DNA from: JASLCR01 sp036405515
GTDB lineage: Bacteria > Patescibacteriota > Saccharimonadia > Saccharimonadales > Saccharimonadaceae
Reading direction: 5' to 3'
Assembly (NCBI GenBank): GCA_036405515.1
Contig: DASWXM010000023.1
Location: forward strand, 1-21,058
DNA: 21,058 nucleotides
Part shown: piece by piece, positions 6,731 through 13,221 of the stretch
How positions within the stretch are numbered: the first letter of the stretch is position 1
How the letters are laid out: each line of letters opens with the position of its first letter
Program-made: the position numbers and the translations under genes
Notes under the pieces: generated by a model
What the model was told of the DNA's origin: nothing
Seen by the model: the letters and a program-made list of their open reading frames with translations, nothing else
Databases searched by the model: none

Positions 6731-7284
6731 TACTTCCGAGCTCCCTCAATAGATTTCTTGATAAGTGCTGCGTCGAATTTACTATCAGCTACACCGGCAG
6801 TTGCAAGACTTGCCGCTTCTTTGACAAGCCGCAACGTATCTTTCTCCAGGCTTTTCTTTGCGTTTGCCACTTCCTTCTGGATATCCTCGTGTGCTTCGGC
6901 AACAATACGTTCAGCCTTGGTCTTTGCAGACTTTTCAGCCTTTTCTACCATCTGGGTTGCTTCCGTCTTCGCAGTTGCGACGATATCTGCGGCTTCTTTG
7001 CGAGCGACCTTCAATGCATCTTCAACAGCAGTTTCAGCCGCTTCAGCCTTTTTCTCAGCCTCCTGGGCAGCTTTCACGCTATCATCAATCTTTGCTTGGC
7101 GTTCGTCGATGATACGAAGAAACACTGGATAAACGAATTTACCGAGAACCCAGACAAGGATCAGGAAAGCGACACCCTGCAAGACGAGTAATGTCCAGTC
7201 AATACCGAGACCAGTCAAGATATCAGTCTTCTCGGCATGCTCGCCAGAAGTGCTGGAGGCAAATTGTGTAAGAATATTCTCCAC
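6730..7284 (-). CDS. atpF: F-type ATP synthase b subunit
   Basis: 184 residues starting at a GTG, with AAAGG just upstream. About 25 polar residues come first, then one membrane segment (about 28-52, WTLLVLQGVAFLILVWVLGKF), then YPVFLRIIDERQAKI, the usual b motif after the membrane. A long Ala/Glu/Lys-rich coiled coil follows (about 58-165). It forms the peripheral stalk that holds alpha3beta3 still against the rotor. The polar N-terminal extension before the membrane segment is longer than in E. coli b. Only one b-type gene is present, so the stalk is probably a homodimer. The gene lies 11 bases after atpE and overlaps the atpH start by 1 base. Confidence 0.94.
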   Translation of the reverse strand: MENILTQFASSTSGEHAEKTDILTGLGIDWTLLVLQGVAFLILVWVLGKFVYPVFLRIIDERQAKIDDSVKAAQEAEKKAEAAETAVEDALKVARKEAADIVATAKTEATQMVEKAEKSAKTKAERIVAEAHEDIQKEVANAKKSLEKDTLRLVKEAASLATAGVADSKFDAALIKKSIEGARK

Positions 7285-7295
7285 TGTACCTTTCC

Positions 7296-7505
7296 TTAAG
7301 CTTTAGCGATGAAGGCAACAATGATACCGATGATTGCAAGCGCATCGGCGAAGACGATTGCGGTAATCATGAGCGTACGGATATCAGAAAGTTTTTCTGG
7401 GTTACGACCAAGTGCGTTGAGTGCTGCTGCACCGATAAGACCGATACCGAGTGCTGCACCAAGTGCTGGTAAGGCGTAAGCAAGACCGAATGCTAGTTGT
7501 TCCAT
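7296..7505 (-). CDS. atpE: F-type ATP synthase c subunit (rotor ring)
   Basis: 69 residues forming a two-helix hairpin. Helix 1 has the Gly/Ala packing pattern (ALGAALGIGLIGAAAL), the polar loop is ALGRNPE with the conserved Arg and Pro, and helix 2 contains FADALAIIGII with Asp54 as the ion-binding carboxylate. The residues next to Asp54 are Ala and Leu, and helix 1 lacks the Gln/Glu seen in sodium-type rings, so protons are the likely coupling ion. AAAGGAG lies about 11 bases upstream. The number of c subunits per ring cannot be read from the sequence. Confidence 0.96.
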   Translation of the reverse strand: MEQLAFGLAYALPALGAALGIGLIGAAALNALGRNPEKLSDIRTLMITAIVFADALAIIGIIVAFIAKA

Positions 7506-7544
7506 AGTTTATATAACTCCTTTAATTATTACCTATATTATATA

Positions 7545-8357
7545 TCATTCTTGCTGGACGGCTTTTTTCGTATCAGCAGGAGAATGTTCAGATGAGTGAT
7601 CGCCATGAGTCGCAAGGGCGAGGGAAGTAAAGATCAAAGTAAGCACGAAGAATACGTATGCCTGGATAAAGCCGATAAACAGCTCAAAGGCCATGAAGAA
7701 GGGCAGAACGACGCTCGCGGCGTAGCTGGTCAGTACGGCAATGAGAAGCAGCAAGACTTCACCGGCAAATGCGTTACCAAAGAGTCGGAAGCTAAGCGCT
7801 ACCAAGCGAGAGAACTCACCGACAAATTCAAGGATACCTTCGAATGCACCGATAGGATCTTTGATTGGATTCTTGATATAACGGCCGATATTACCAAAGA
7901 AACCGTGTTTACGGACCGCATACACCTGACTTGCAACAATCGTAATGATCGCCAGAGCAAATGTAAAATTAAGGTCAGCAGGCAAGGCACGGAAAAGGGG
8001 AATACCGTTAAAAGTAATTGAACCAACGCCAGGAAGCACGCTCAGCCAATACGTTACAAGGATAATAAAGAACATAGTAATCGCAAGAGGGAATATGTGT
8101 CGGGCGGTTTTTTTATCACCGATAATCTCTTCGGCTTGTGTATAAAATCCTTCAAATGCCCATTGTACGAGGCTGACGAAGAAGTTTCGCTTACCCTTTC
8201 TGAGCTGTGAGGCTACATAAAAGAGCAGGGCTACCGTCACGACGATACCAAAAAGTCCGAGGACGATAGAGTTAGTGATCGAAACCGGGCCAACTTTAAA
8301 TATCTCTTGAGCAGCAAGGCTAATATGTGGTTCTGATGCAGCAAATGTTGTAATCAT
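7545..8357 (-). CDS. atpB: F-type ATP synthase a subunit
   Basis: 270 residues, with about five to six membrane segments. The essential stator arginine is Arg191 in LSFRLFGNAFAGE, which matches the strongly conserved family motif and forms the proton half-channels together with the c-ring Asp54. The C-terminus is a His/Glu-rich polar tail (HGDHSSEHSP). Translation starts at an ATG overlapping the atpZ stop by 4 bases (ATGA), with AGAAGAAG upstream as ribosome binding site. The gene order a, c, b, delta, alpha, gamma, beta, epsilon is the ordinary bacterial one, interrupted only by the small ORFs around atpG. Confidence 0.95.
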   Translation of the reverse strand: MITTFAASEPHISLAAQEIFKVGPVSITNSIVLGLFGIVVTVALLFYVASQLRKGKRNFFVSLVQWAFEGFYTQAEEIIGDKKTARHIFPLAITMFFIILVTYWLSVLPGVGSITFNGIPLFRALPADLNFTFALAIITIVASQVYAVRKHGFFGNIGRYIKNPIKDPIGAFEGILEFVGEFSRLVALSFRLFGNAFAGEVLLLLIAVLTSYAASVVLPFFMAFELFIGFIQAYVFFVLTLIFTSLALATHGDHSSEHSPADTKKAVQQE

Positions 8358-8599
8358 ATCTTCTTCTGTAGTTGTTGTTTAACGAGTAACCCGGCACCGA
8401 TAAGACCAAGGATTGTTCCAAGAATAAACAACCATGGCTTGGTGTGGAGCATATTATCGAGGGCATACCCTCCGACAATCCCAATGAGCGTCGGCGCAAA
8501 CATGCGCCATGTCGTATCCCCAATAGTACTGAGCATGAAAACAGCCGGCGATTTCTTCGCTGGCGTAGACAGTTTGTCACTACTAAGCGATGCGCTCAT
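8354..8599 (-). CDS. atpZ: AtpZ/AtpI-like F0F1 assembly or accessory membrane protein
   Basis: 81 residues with two membrane helices (about 33-51 and 56-73) and a short loop. The pattern PTLIGIVGGYALDNMLHTKPW followed by a Gly-rich second helix (LGTILGLIGAGLLV) matches the small AtpZ (ATPase_gene1) family encoded at the front of many atp operons. AtpZ and AtpI proteins have been linked to c-ring assembly and magnesium or calcium transport; which of these applies here cannot be read. It is the first gene of the operon. No Shine-Dalgarno is present, and the -10 element lies only 11 bases upstream of the ATG, so the mRNA probably has almost no leader. The stop overlaps the atpB start. Confidence 0.82.
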   Translation of the reverse strand: MSASLSSDKLSTPAKKSPAVFMLSTIGDTTWRMFAPTLIGIVGGYALDNMLHTKPWLFILGTILGLIGAGLLVKQQLQKKI

Positions 8600-8610
8600 T
8601 TACATCTATC

Positions 8611-8639
8611 ACTGTAACAGACCGCGCAAGGTTATGCAA
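8611..8639 (-). promoter_or_regulatory. Promoter of the ATP synthase operon
   Basis: On the minus strand, TTGCAT (8634-8639), a 17-base spacer and TACAGT (8611-8616), with TGT just upstream of the -10 forming an extended -10. Transcription should begin 2-5 bases before the atpZ ATG at 8599. The -35 starts 5 bases after the stop codon of the upstream prepilin gene, and no terminator hairpin is visible between them. Confidence 0.7.
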
Positions 8640-8644
8640 CGTGA

Positions 8645-10969
8645 CTAATACATCACTACCGAGCGCTGATTCGTGTAGGCACCTGTAGTAGGCACGCATC
8701 TGTTATTAGTAGTACCGTCGCCGACCGTACCATTAACATTTCTACCCATGGTATAGAGCTTGCCGTCATCACCAAAAACAATTGTCGTACCAAAGCCTGA
8801 CTGCACCGTCTCAGCTCCCACACCATCAGGCAGACTCATTTTGATCGGTGTTATAACAGCATCAGAGTTAGAACAGCTCGGACTACCATTGCCAAGTTGA
8901 CCCCAGTTGTTTGCGCCCGCTCCATACACACTGCCATCATCAAGAATAAAGTATGAATTATTAAACGAAGCCGCGCCGGTACCATTAGTTAAGCCACCCG
9001 GATCTGTCTCGGTCATATAAATATCTTTTACACTTCTGCCGCTTGGGATAATTACTTTTTTCATAGCAACACCAAGCTCGCCGCGTGCAGAACCAGTACC
9101 TGCTTGCCCGCGATTATTACCACCTCCTGCCCAGGCCTCGCCATTATCATCAAGCAGGATCGCAGCCCTGTTGTCAGTGGTGATTTTTATATATTTTGGA
9201 TAAGTACCATCGCTCTTGCGTGGCGGTGGCGGAACAGGGCGGAAGTATGCACTACGCTGCGGCTCCCATTGCTGATAAACATTTGCGCCGTCACAGGCCT
9301 GAAGATATATCCAAGTGTTAGGGTGAACGCAGCCTGTAGTCAAAGAAAGAGACTGAATCCGATAATCCTGCCTAAACTCCCACTGTTGGTTGGCGGGAAT
9401 ACTAGTACCCGCAGGACAAGCTTGCATTGTGATATACCCACCAAGCGAAGCCGGAGCTGTCGCACACAACATAGAGTCTGTCCAGGAAGATGTTCCAGAG
9501 TTCGTCCTGAATCGCCACGTCTTATCAGGCCAAAGCTCCATATATTGCCAACCATCATTGGCATTACATGAGTTGTTGAGCGCATCGATATAAATGGATG
9601 TGGCATCGGGATATTTACGCATGCAAGCCGTAGCATTTCCGACATTTTTAAAGACTACCCCAGCACCAAGTTGTTGTCCGCCCAGGTTACCTCCAGCAAC
9701 CCATACTTGACCGTTATCATCAAGAATATATACAGACGTACCGTTGAAAGATATTTGCTTCGCGTTCAGGTAGGGAGCTCCCGTAGTGCTGTTGGCTCTT
9801 AGGCGAACGGGTGAGTTCTGTTGGGTGAAATTACCTGTACCAACCTGTCCAAAGTCGTTCAAGCCCCAGCCATACACTGCGCCACCTTCCATGCGTACAT
9901 ATGCATTGTATCGGTCGGAAACTATATTAGTTGGTTGTACCCACCCGGGATCCGTTACTGGTTGAGTATTCGGATCAGTCGTCACTGTTGGTAAGGCAAT
10001 CCTTGCTGGGTTCAGCTGAGAGCCTGAACCACAACCAGTACCGAGCAAGCCATATGTACAATCACCCGCAACATAGATATTGCCATCATCGCCAATCACA
10101 AATACGGAGTCTGCGCCGACCGCTACATACTTTCCGCCAACCCCTGCAGGTAGATTGAACTTAGTTGGCGTAGTCACAGCAGATGCTGTTGAACTACCGT
10201 TTCCAAGTTGGCCCGCGTTATTGCTACCAGCGCCATACACCTCACCATCGCGGGTCAATACATACAGGTTACGCCCAACGGATAAGAGATTAGCGAATGC
10301 CGCGGCGCCCCGCTTACCAGCGGGAAGATTAAAAGTTTTCGGAGTCAGAGTATCACTCGTCGATCCATTACCTAGTCGGCCATTTGCATTGGCTCCGACA
10401 CCATCTACCTCGCCAGTTTGAGAGATTGTGGCAAAATACGAACCGTCTCCACTATAGTAGCCAAAGACAATATCGCGGGCACTGACGGTAACGATTCGAG
10501 CACGTTTATAGACACGTATAGTATCAACGATTGAGCTACTATTTGACGCTCTCGTAACATGCACCGTGCCGATTATTCCGACCGTACCTACTCCTGCAGA
10601 ATCTTCTTGTACACTTGAAACCTCAAATGTAGACCTTACCCGCCCAGTACTAAGCAGTTGGCAAGCCGAATCTGTCGTCATACTACTGCACGGATTCGAA
10701 AGCACTGTCTTATTCTTGCAGTCGGCGCCTGGATATAAGGCCGCCCAGTTGACTGATGCACCATGTTCAGAGAGACACCTATTAGCATACATGGCGCCCG
10801 CTTTTGCCGCCTCGGACGCCAATCTTTGATAATACTGACCTTGTAGCGAAGCAGTGACAGACGAAGAGACCGAAATCGAAGACAGCAACACAATCATCAT
10901 TACTACAGAGGTAATAATTACTGTTGGTAGAGCAAAACCATGCTTATCTCGTGTTAATGGAAGTCTCAT
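8645..10969 (-). CDS. Prepilin-like protein with RCC1 beta-propeller and inserted ricin-type lectin domain
   Basis: 774 residues. The N-terminus is a class III-type prepilin signal: a basic leader, the processing site Gly11-Phe12 (HGFALPTVI), then a hydrophobic helix (about 12-32). Position +5 is Thr, not the usual Glu, as in GspK-like tip pseudopilins. A pilin-like module follows to about residue 160. RCC1-type repeats (pattern D-G-x-V-Y-x-x-G-x-N-x-x-G-Q-L-G-x-G) fill about 170-435 and 585-765; I count eight. Between the fifth and sixth, about residues 440-570, lies a Cys-rich segment with QQWEF and QQWEP, the QxW motif of ricin B beta-trefoils. The protein is probably an extracellular, pilus-tip or surface adhesin. 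A promoter lies about 40 bases upstream. It is paralogous to the next gene upstream. The ligand is unknown. No pilus assembly genes are in the window. Confidence 0.8.
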   Translation of the reverse strand: MRLPLTRDKHGFALPTVIITSVVMMIVLLSSISVSSSVTASLQGQYYQRLASEAAKAGAMYANRCLSEHGASVNWAALYPGADCKNKTVLSNPCSSMTTDSACQLLSTGRVRSTFEVSSVQEDSAGVGTVGIIGTVHVTRASNSSSIVDTIRVYKRARIVTVSARDIVFGYYSGDGSYFATISQTGEVDGVGANANGRLGNGSTSDTLTPKTFNLPAGKRGAAAFANLLSVGRNLYVLTRDGEVYGAGSNNAGQLGNGSSTASAVTTPTKFNLPAGVGGKYVAVGADSVFVIGDDGNIYVAGDCTYGLLGTGCGSGSQLNPARIALPTVTTDPNTQPVTDPGWVQPTNIVSDRYNAYVRMEGGAVYGWGLNDFGQVGTGNFTQQNSPVRLRANSTTGAPYLNAKQISFNGTSVYILDDNGQVWVAGGNLGGQQLGAGVVFKNVGNATACMRKYPDATSIYIDALNNSCNANDGWQYMELWPDKTWRFRTNSGTSSWTDSMLCATAPASLGGYITMQACPAGTSIPANQQWEFRQDYRIQSLSLTTGCVHPNTWIYLQACDGANVYQQWEPQRSAYFRPVPPPPRKSDGTYPKYIKITTDNRAAILLDDNGEAWAGGGNNRGQAGTGSARGELGVAMKKVIIPSGRSVKDIYMTETDPGGLTNGTGAASFNNSYFILDDGSVYGAGANNWGQLGNGSPSCSNSDAVITPIKMSLPDGVGAETVQSGFGTTIVFGDDGKLYTMGRNVNGTVGDGTTNNRCVPTTGAYTNQRSVVMY

Positions 10970-11036
10970 TTTTAGTATCTCTTAACCTACCTCAAGCTTA
11001 AGCTTTTAGGATAGCATAGCGAGCTCTATATGCATA
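10500..11036 (-). repeat. Duplicated prepilin module with promoter, copy 1
   Basis: This stretch (promoter, leader and the first ~155 codons) is clearly similar in DNA and protein to 12291-12834. Shared protein segments include SSVT.(S/A)LQ.QYYQRLASEAAKAG and GTVHVTRAS. Similarity fades once the propeller repeats begin. Confidence 0.75.
11008..11036 (-). promoter_or_regulatory. Promoter of the RCC1/lectin prepilin gene, with a TATGCATA box
   Basis: On the minus strand, TATGCATA (11029-11036), 15 bases, then TATCCT (11008-11013) preceded by TGC, an extended -10. The same arrangement with identical spacing precedes the paralogous gene. The leader is about 32 bases, with AAGCTTAAGCTT repeats and AAGAGA before the ATG. 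TATGCATA is palindromic and covers the -35, so it could be an operator or activator site. Confidence 0.6.
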
Positions 11037-11079
11037 GATGATTGCCGTCATTTTTAAGATTAAGCAGGGCTTACACTAT

Positions 11080-12771
11080 CTAGTAGGTTACAATCCCACG
11101 CACAATAGTTTCAGGCTTAAATTTGACAGGGACTAACGAATTATTTGTTGTTCCATCGCCGAGTTGTCCGTAGTTATTCCGACCCCAGCAGTAAAGCAAC
11201 TTCTCCGAACTAATCGCACATCCATTAAAGTCACTTGCCGAAACACCAGTAATAGTTTTTCCATTTAAGACGCCTGCCGTAGAGACAGCAACCGGGACCA
11301 GCCTATCCGTGCTTGTTCCATCTCCTAGCTGGCCAGGACTATCGCTATTTCTACCCCAACAATGCGCACCACCATTTACTACAGCACAGGCATGGTAATC
11401 TCCAACACTTAGTGATGTTACCGCATTTGTCGCGATAGTGCCTCCACTTATATATCCTGGTGGAGTCTCACGATTCGTTGTGTCGCCATAACCCAACTGA
11501 CCATAAGCGTTATAACCCCAGCACCGAACACGTAAAGTAGTATTACCTGCAAGCACACAAGTATGATGCGATCCCAGCCCCACAGATGATACACCCGATA
11601 CTCCTGCTAGACGTGGAACTGCAGTATACGCATATACCGAGCCGACACCAAGCTGCCCTTGCGCATTCCGACCCCAACACGAAAGGTTATTGGCTGATGT
11701 AGCTGGAGTGAAGATAGCGCATGTATGGTAGTCATTTGTCGCGATATCTGTCACTGTTTTGCTTGTGAGTGCAGAAGTAGCTCCGGTGTTTAGGACGGCT
11801 ACCGGCACCGGACTGTCAGCAATTGAGTTATTGCCGAGTTGACCGTATTCGTTCCAGCCCCAGCAGAATGCTTGTCCAGATGCAACAACACAGACATTAT
11901 TAGCCCCCACAGCCATCTTCGTAATAGTCTTACCGCTTAATGCTCCAGTCGTAATAACTTTTCGTGGAACTGCATGGGGCTCAGTGGTATTATCTCCAAG
12001 CTGCCCATAAGTATTACTACCCCAGCACCATACGTTCCCGTTCGCCAATGCGCAACTAAAATAATTACCCGTACCTATATCCGTAACAGCACCGGCCGGG
12101 AGATCGTCGGTATACGATACCTCAACTGGCCGGGATATTGGATCGGAGGCAGGAGAAACTTTTCCATTACCCATTTGTCCAGAGGTATTTAACCCCCAAC
12201 AGTGTACACGTCCTGTGACAAGTGCGCAGCTATGATTGTCATTGCCCGATGTTTTACTGACAAGAAAATCACTCGGCACGCTTGCTGCTTTTTTGTAGAC
12301 ACGAATCGTGTCAATAATTGAATTGTTTGATGAGGCTCTAGTAACATGGACGGTTCCCACTACACCAAACATAACCTGACCATTCGCGTTATATTCAACA
12401 CTTGATACTTCAAAAGTTGATCTAATTCGCCCAGAATTTAAAAGCTGGCAATCCGGCTCGTTTGAACTAGGGATTGCGTTGTTGCATGGGTTAGAGAGCA
12501 CGGAAGTGTTATCACATCTGGCGCCAGGATAGAGTACCGTCCAATTACTTGAGGTGCCTTGCTGGTCTACACAGCGGCTGCCATATTCCACGCCCGCTTT
12601 CGCAGCTTCGGAAGCAAGTCTTTGATAGTATTGATTTTGAAGAGCAGTTGTTACTGAGGAGGAGACCGAAAGTGATGATAGCAGTACAATCATCATTACA
12701 ACTGAAGTAATAATGATAACTGGCAATACGAAACCGCTAGCTGGCTGTTTCGATGTTTTTTTCATCTCCAT
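11080..12771 (-). CDS. Prepilin-like protein with seven-bladed RCC1 propeller carrying paired cysteines
   Basis: 563 residues. The prepilin-like leader has its processing site at Gly13-Phe14 (SGFVLPVII) and Val instead of Glu at +5, followed by a hydrophobic helix (about 14-35) and a pilin-like module to about 165, nearly the same as in the next gene downstream. The rest (about 175-550) is seven RCC1-type repeats. Each has the shape C-(A/V)-x(n)-C-W-G-x-N-x-x-G-Q-(L/M)-G, so every blade carries two cysteines, a sign of disulfides formed outside the cell. There is no lectin insert. The protein is probably a surface or pilus-tip adhesin; the ligand is unknown. A second in-frame ATG at 12765 is also possible: GAGGGG lies 3 bases before the first ATG and 9 before the second. 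It is separated from its paralogue by 110 bases that hold a second promoter. Confidence 0.8.
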   Translation of the reverse strand: MEMKKTSKQPASGFVLPVIIITSVVMMIVLLSSLSVSSSVTTALQNQYYQRLASEAAKAGVEYGSRCVDQQGTSSNWTVLYPGARCDNTSVLSNPCNNAIPSSNEPDCQLLNSGRIRSTFEVSSVEYNANGQVMFGVVGTVHVTRASSNNSIIDTIRVYKKAASVPSDFLVSKTSGNDNHSCALVTGRVHCWGLNTSGQMGNGKVSPASDPISRPVEVSYTDDLPAGAVTDIGTGNYFSCALANGNVWCWGSNTYGQLGDNTTEPHAVPRKVITTGALSGKTITKMAVGANNVCVVASGQAFCWGWNEYGQLGNNSIADSPVPVAVLNTGATSALTSKTVTDIATNDYHTCAIFTPATSANNLSCWGRNAQGQLGVGSVYAYTAVPRLAGVSGVSSVGLGSHHTCVLAGNTTLRVRCWGYNAYGQLGYGDTTNRETPPGYISGGTIATNAVTSLSVGDYHACAVVNGGAHCWGRNSDSPGQLGDGTSTDRLVPVAVSTAGVLNGKTITGVSASDFNGCAISSEKLLYCWGRNNYGQLGDGTTNNSLVPVKFKPETIVRGIVTY

Positions 12772-12834
12772 ATACCCCTCGCATCCACACTAAGCTTTAG
12801 CTTTTAGAATAACATAACAGTAGTCATATGCATA
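12291..12834 (-). repeat. Duplicated prepilin module with promoter, copy 2
   Basis: Matches 10500-11036: the same TATGCATA box and extended -10 with the same spacing, the same AAGCT-type leader repeats, and closely related coding sequence for the membrane helix and pilin module. The two copies support a tandem duplication followed by divergence or exchange of the propeller part. Confidence 0.75.
12806..12834 (-). promoter_or_regulatory. Promoter of the cysteine-rich RCC1 prepilin gene, with a TATGCATA box
   Basis: On the minus strand, TATGCATA (12827-12834), 15 bases, then TATTCT (12806-12811) preceded by TGT. The leader is about 30 bases. It lies back-to-back with the glutaredoxin promoter, whose -10 begins 16 bases away on the other strand. 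Confidence 0.6.
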
Positions 12835-12849
12835 GGCAGGGATTTAGTG

Positions 12850-12855
12850 TATAAT
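12850..12855 (+). promoter_or_regulatory. -10 element for the glutaredoxin-like gene
   Basis: A perfect TATAAT lies 39 bases before the ATG. No convincing -35 is seen at the right distance. The leader of about 33 bases contains AAGGGG (12878-12883), 11 bases before the start, so this gene is leadered, unlike most other first genes here. Confidence 0.5.
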
Positions 12856-12894
12856 GTATAGTAAATAGACTAACATTAAGGGGATTACATCAAT

Positions 12895-13164
12895 ATGGCA
12901 GACTCAACAGCCGTCACTATTTATACGACAACCATGTGTGCATTTTGCGCAACCGAAAAGCAGTGGCTCGACAAACTGGGCGTCAAATATGTCGCAAAAA
13001 ATATTGAAGAGGAAGAAGGCGCCCAAGATGAGCTCCTCAGTAAACTAGATGGTAATTTTCAAGGAGTCCCGGTAACCGACATCAACGGCGAAATGATTCT
13101 TGGATTTAACCGCCCGGCACTCCAAGCTGCCCTTGAGAAGAATAACCTTGTTCCAGCAGCATAA
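12895..13164 (+). CDS. Glutaredoxin-like redox protein
   Basis: 89 residues with a thioredoxin fold of glutaredoxin size. It has strand VTIYTT, the active site Cys15-Ala-Phe-Cys18, strand VKYVAKNI, and the cis-proline segment GVPVT (Pro59), then the Gly-containing GFNRPAL near the C-terminus. It should exchange disulfides with protein or low-molecular-weight thiols in the cytoplasm. CAFC is neither the CPYC of classical glutaredoxins nor the CVQC of NrdH, and the reductant cannot be told; the closest named group is the Grx/mycoredoxin-like family. The gene is divergent from the cysteine-rich prepilin gene, but a functional link to its disulfides is doubtful because no export signal is visible. 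Confidence 0.85.
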   Translation: MADSTAVTIYTTTMCAFCATEKQWLDKLGVKYVAKNIEEEEGAQDELLSKLDGNFQGVPVTDINGEMILGFNRPALQAALEKNNLVPAA

Positions 13165-13188
13165 GACGCGATATCCTACTTATCCTTG

Positions 13189-13215
13189 CATCCTAGCCAA
13201 TAACTGGCTAGGATG
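13189..13215 (+). terminator. Hairpin after the glutaredoxin gene; terminator or ribosome-site-masking element
   Basis: CATCCTAGCCA (13189-13199), loop ATAAC, TGGCTAGGATG (13205-13215): a perfect 11-bp stem. Only TTCTT follows, so it is a weak intrinsic terminator at best. The 3' arm contains AGGA (13210-13213), the best-placed ribosome binding site for the ATG at 13222, so folding would hide it. Confidence 0.6.
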
Positions 13216-13221
13216 TTCTTA

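Noticed and set aside
5819..7132. Plus-strand open frames opposite atpA, atpH and atpF, Ser/Ala-rich
   Set aside because: The composition is what the reverse complement of Ala/Glu/Lys-rich genes gives. The minus-strand products are clear ATP synthase subunits.
8600..8660. Terminator between the first prepilin gene and the atp operon
   Set aside because: No stem with a T run could be found in these bases; read-through from the prepilin gene into the atp operon remains possible.
8640..12900. RCC1 repeat region as a DNA tandem repeat or CRISPR-like array
   Set aside because: The periodicity is at protein level (blades of about 50 residues with variable spacing); the DNA units differ too much and there are no identical repeats with spacers.
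13213..13221. Upstream ATG at 13213 as start of the 302-aa protein
   Set aside because: It lies inside the 3' arm of a perfect hairpin and has no ribosome site at a workable distance; the ATG at 13222 has AGGA 8 bases upstream.
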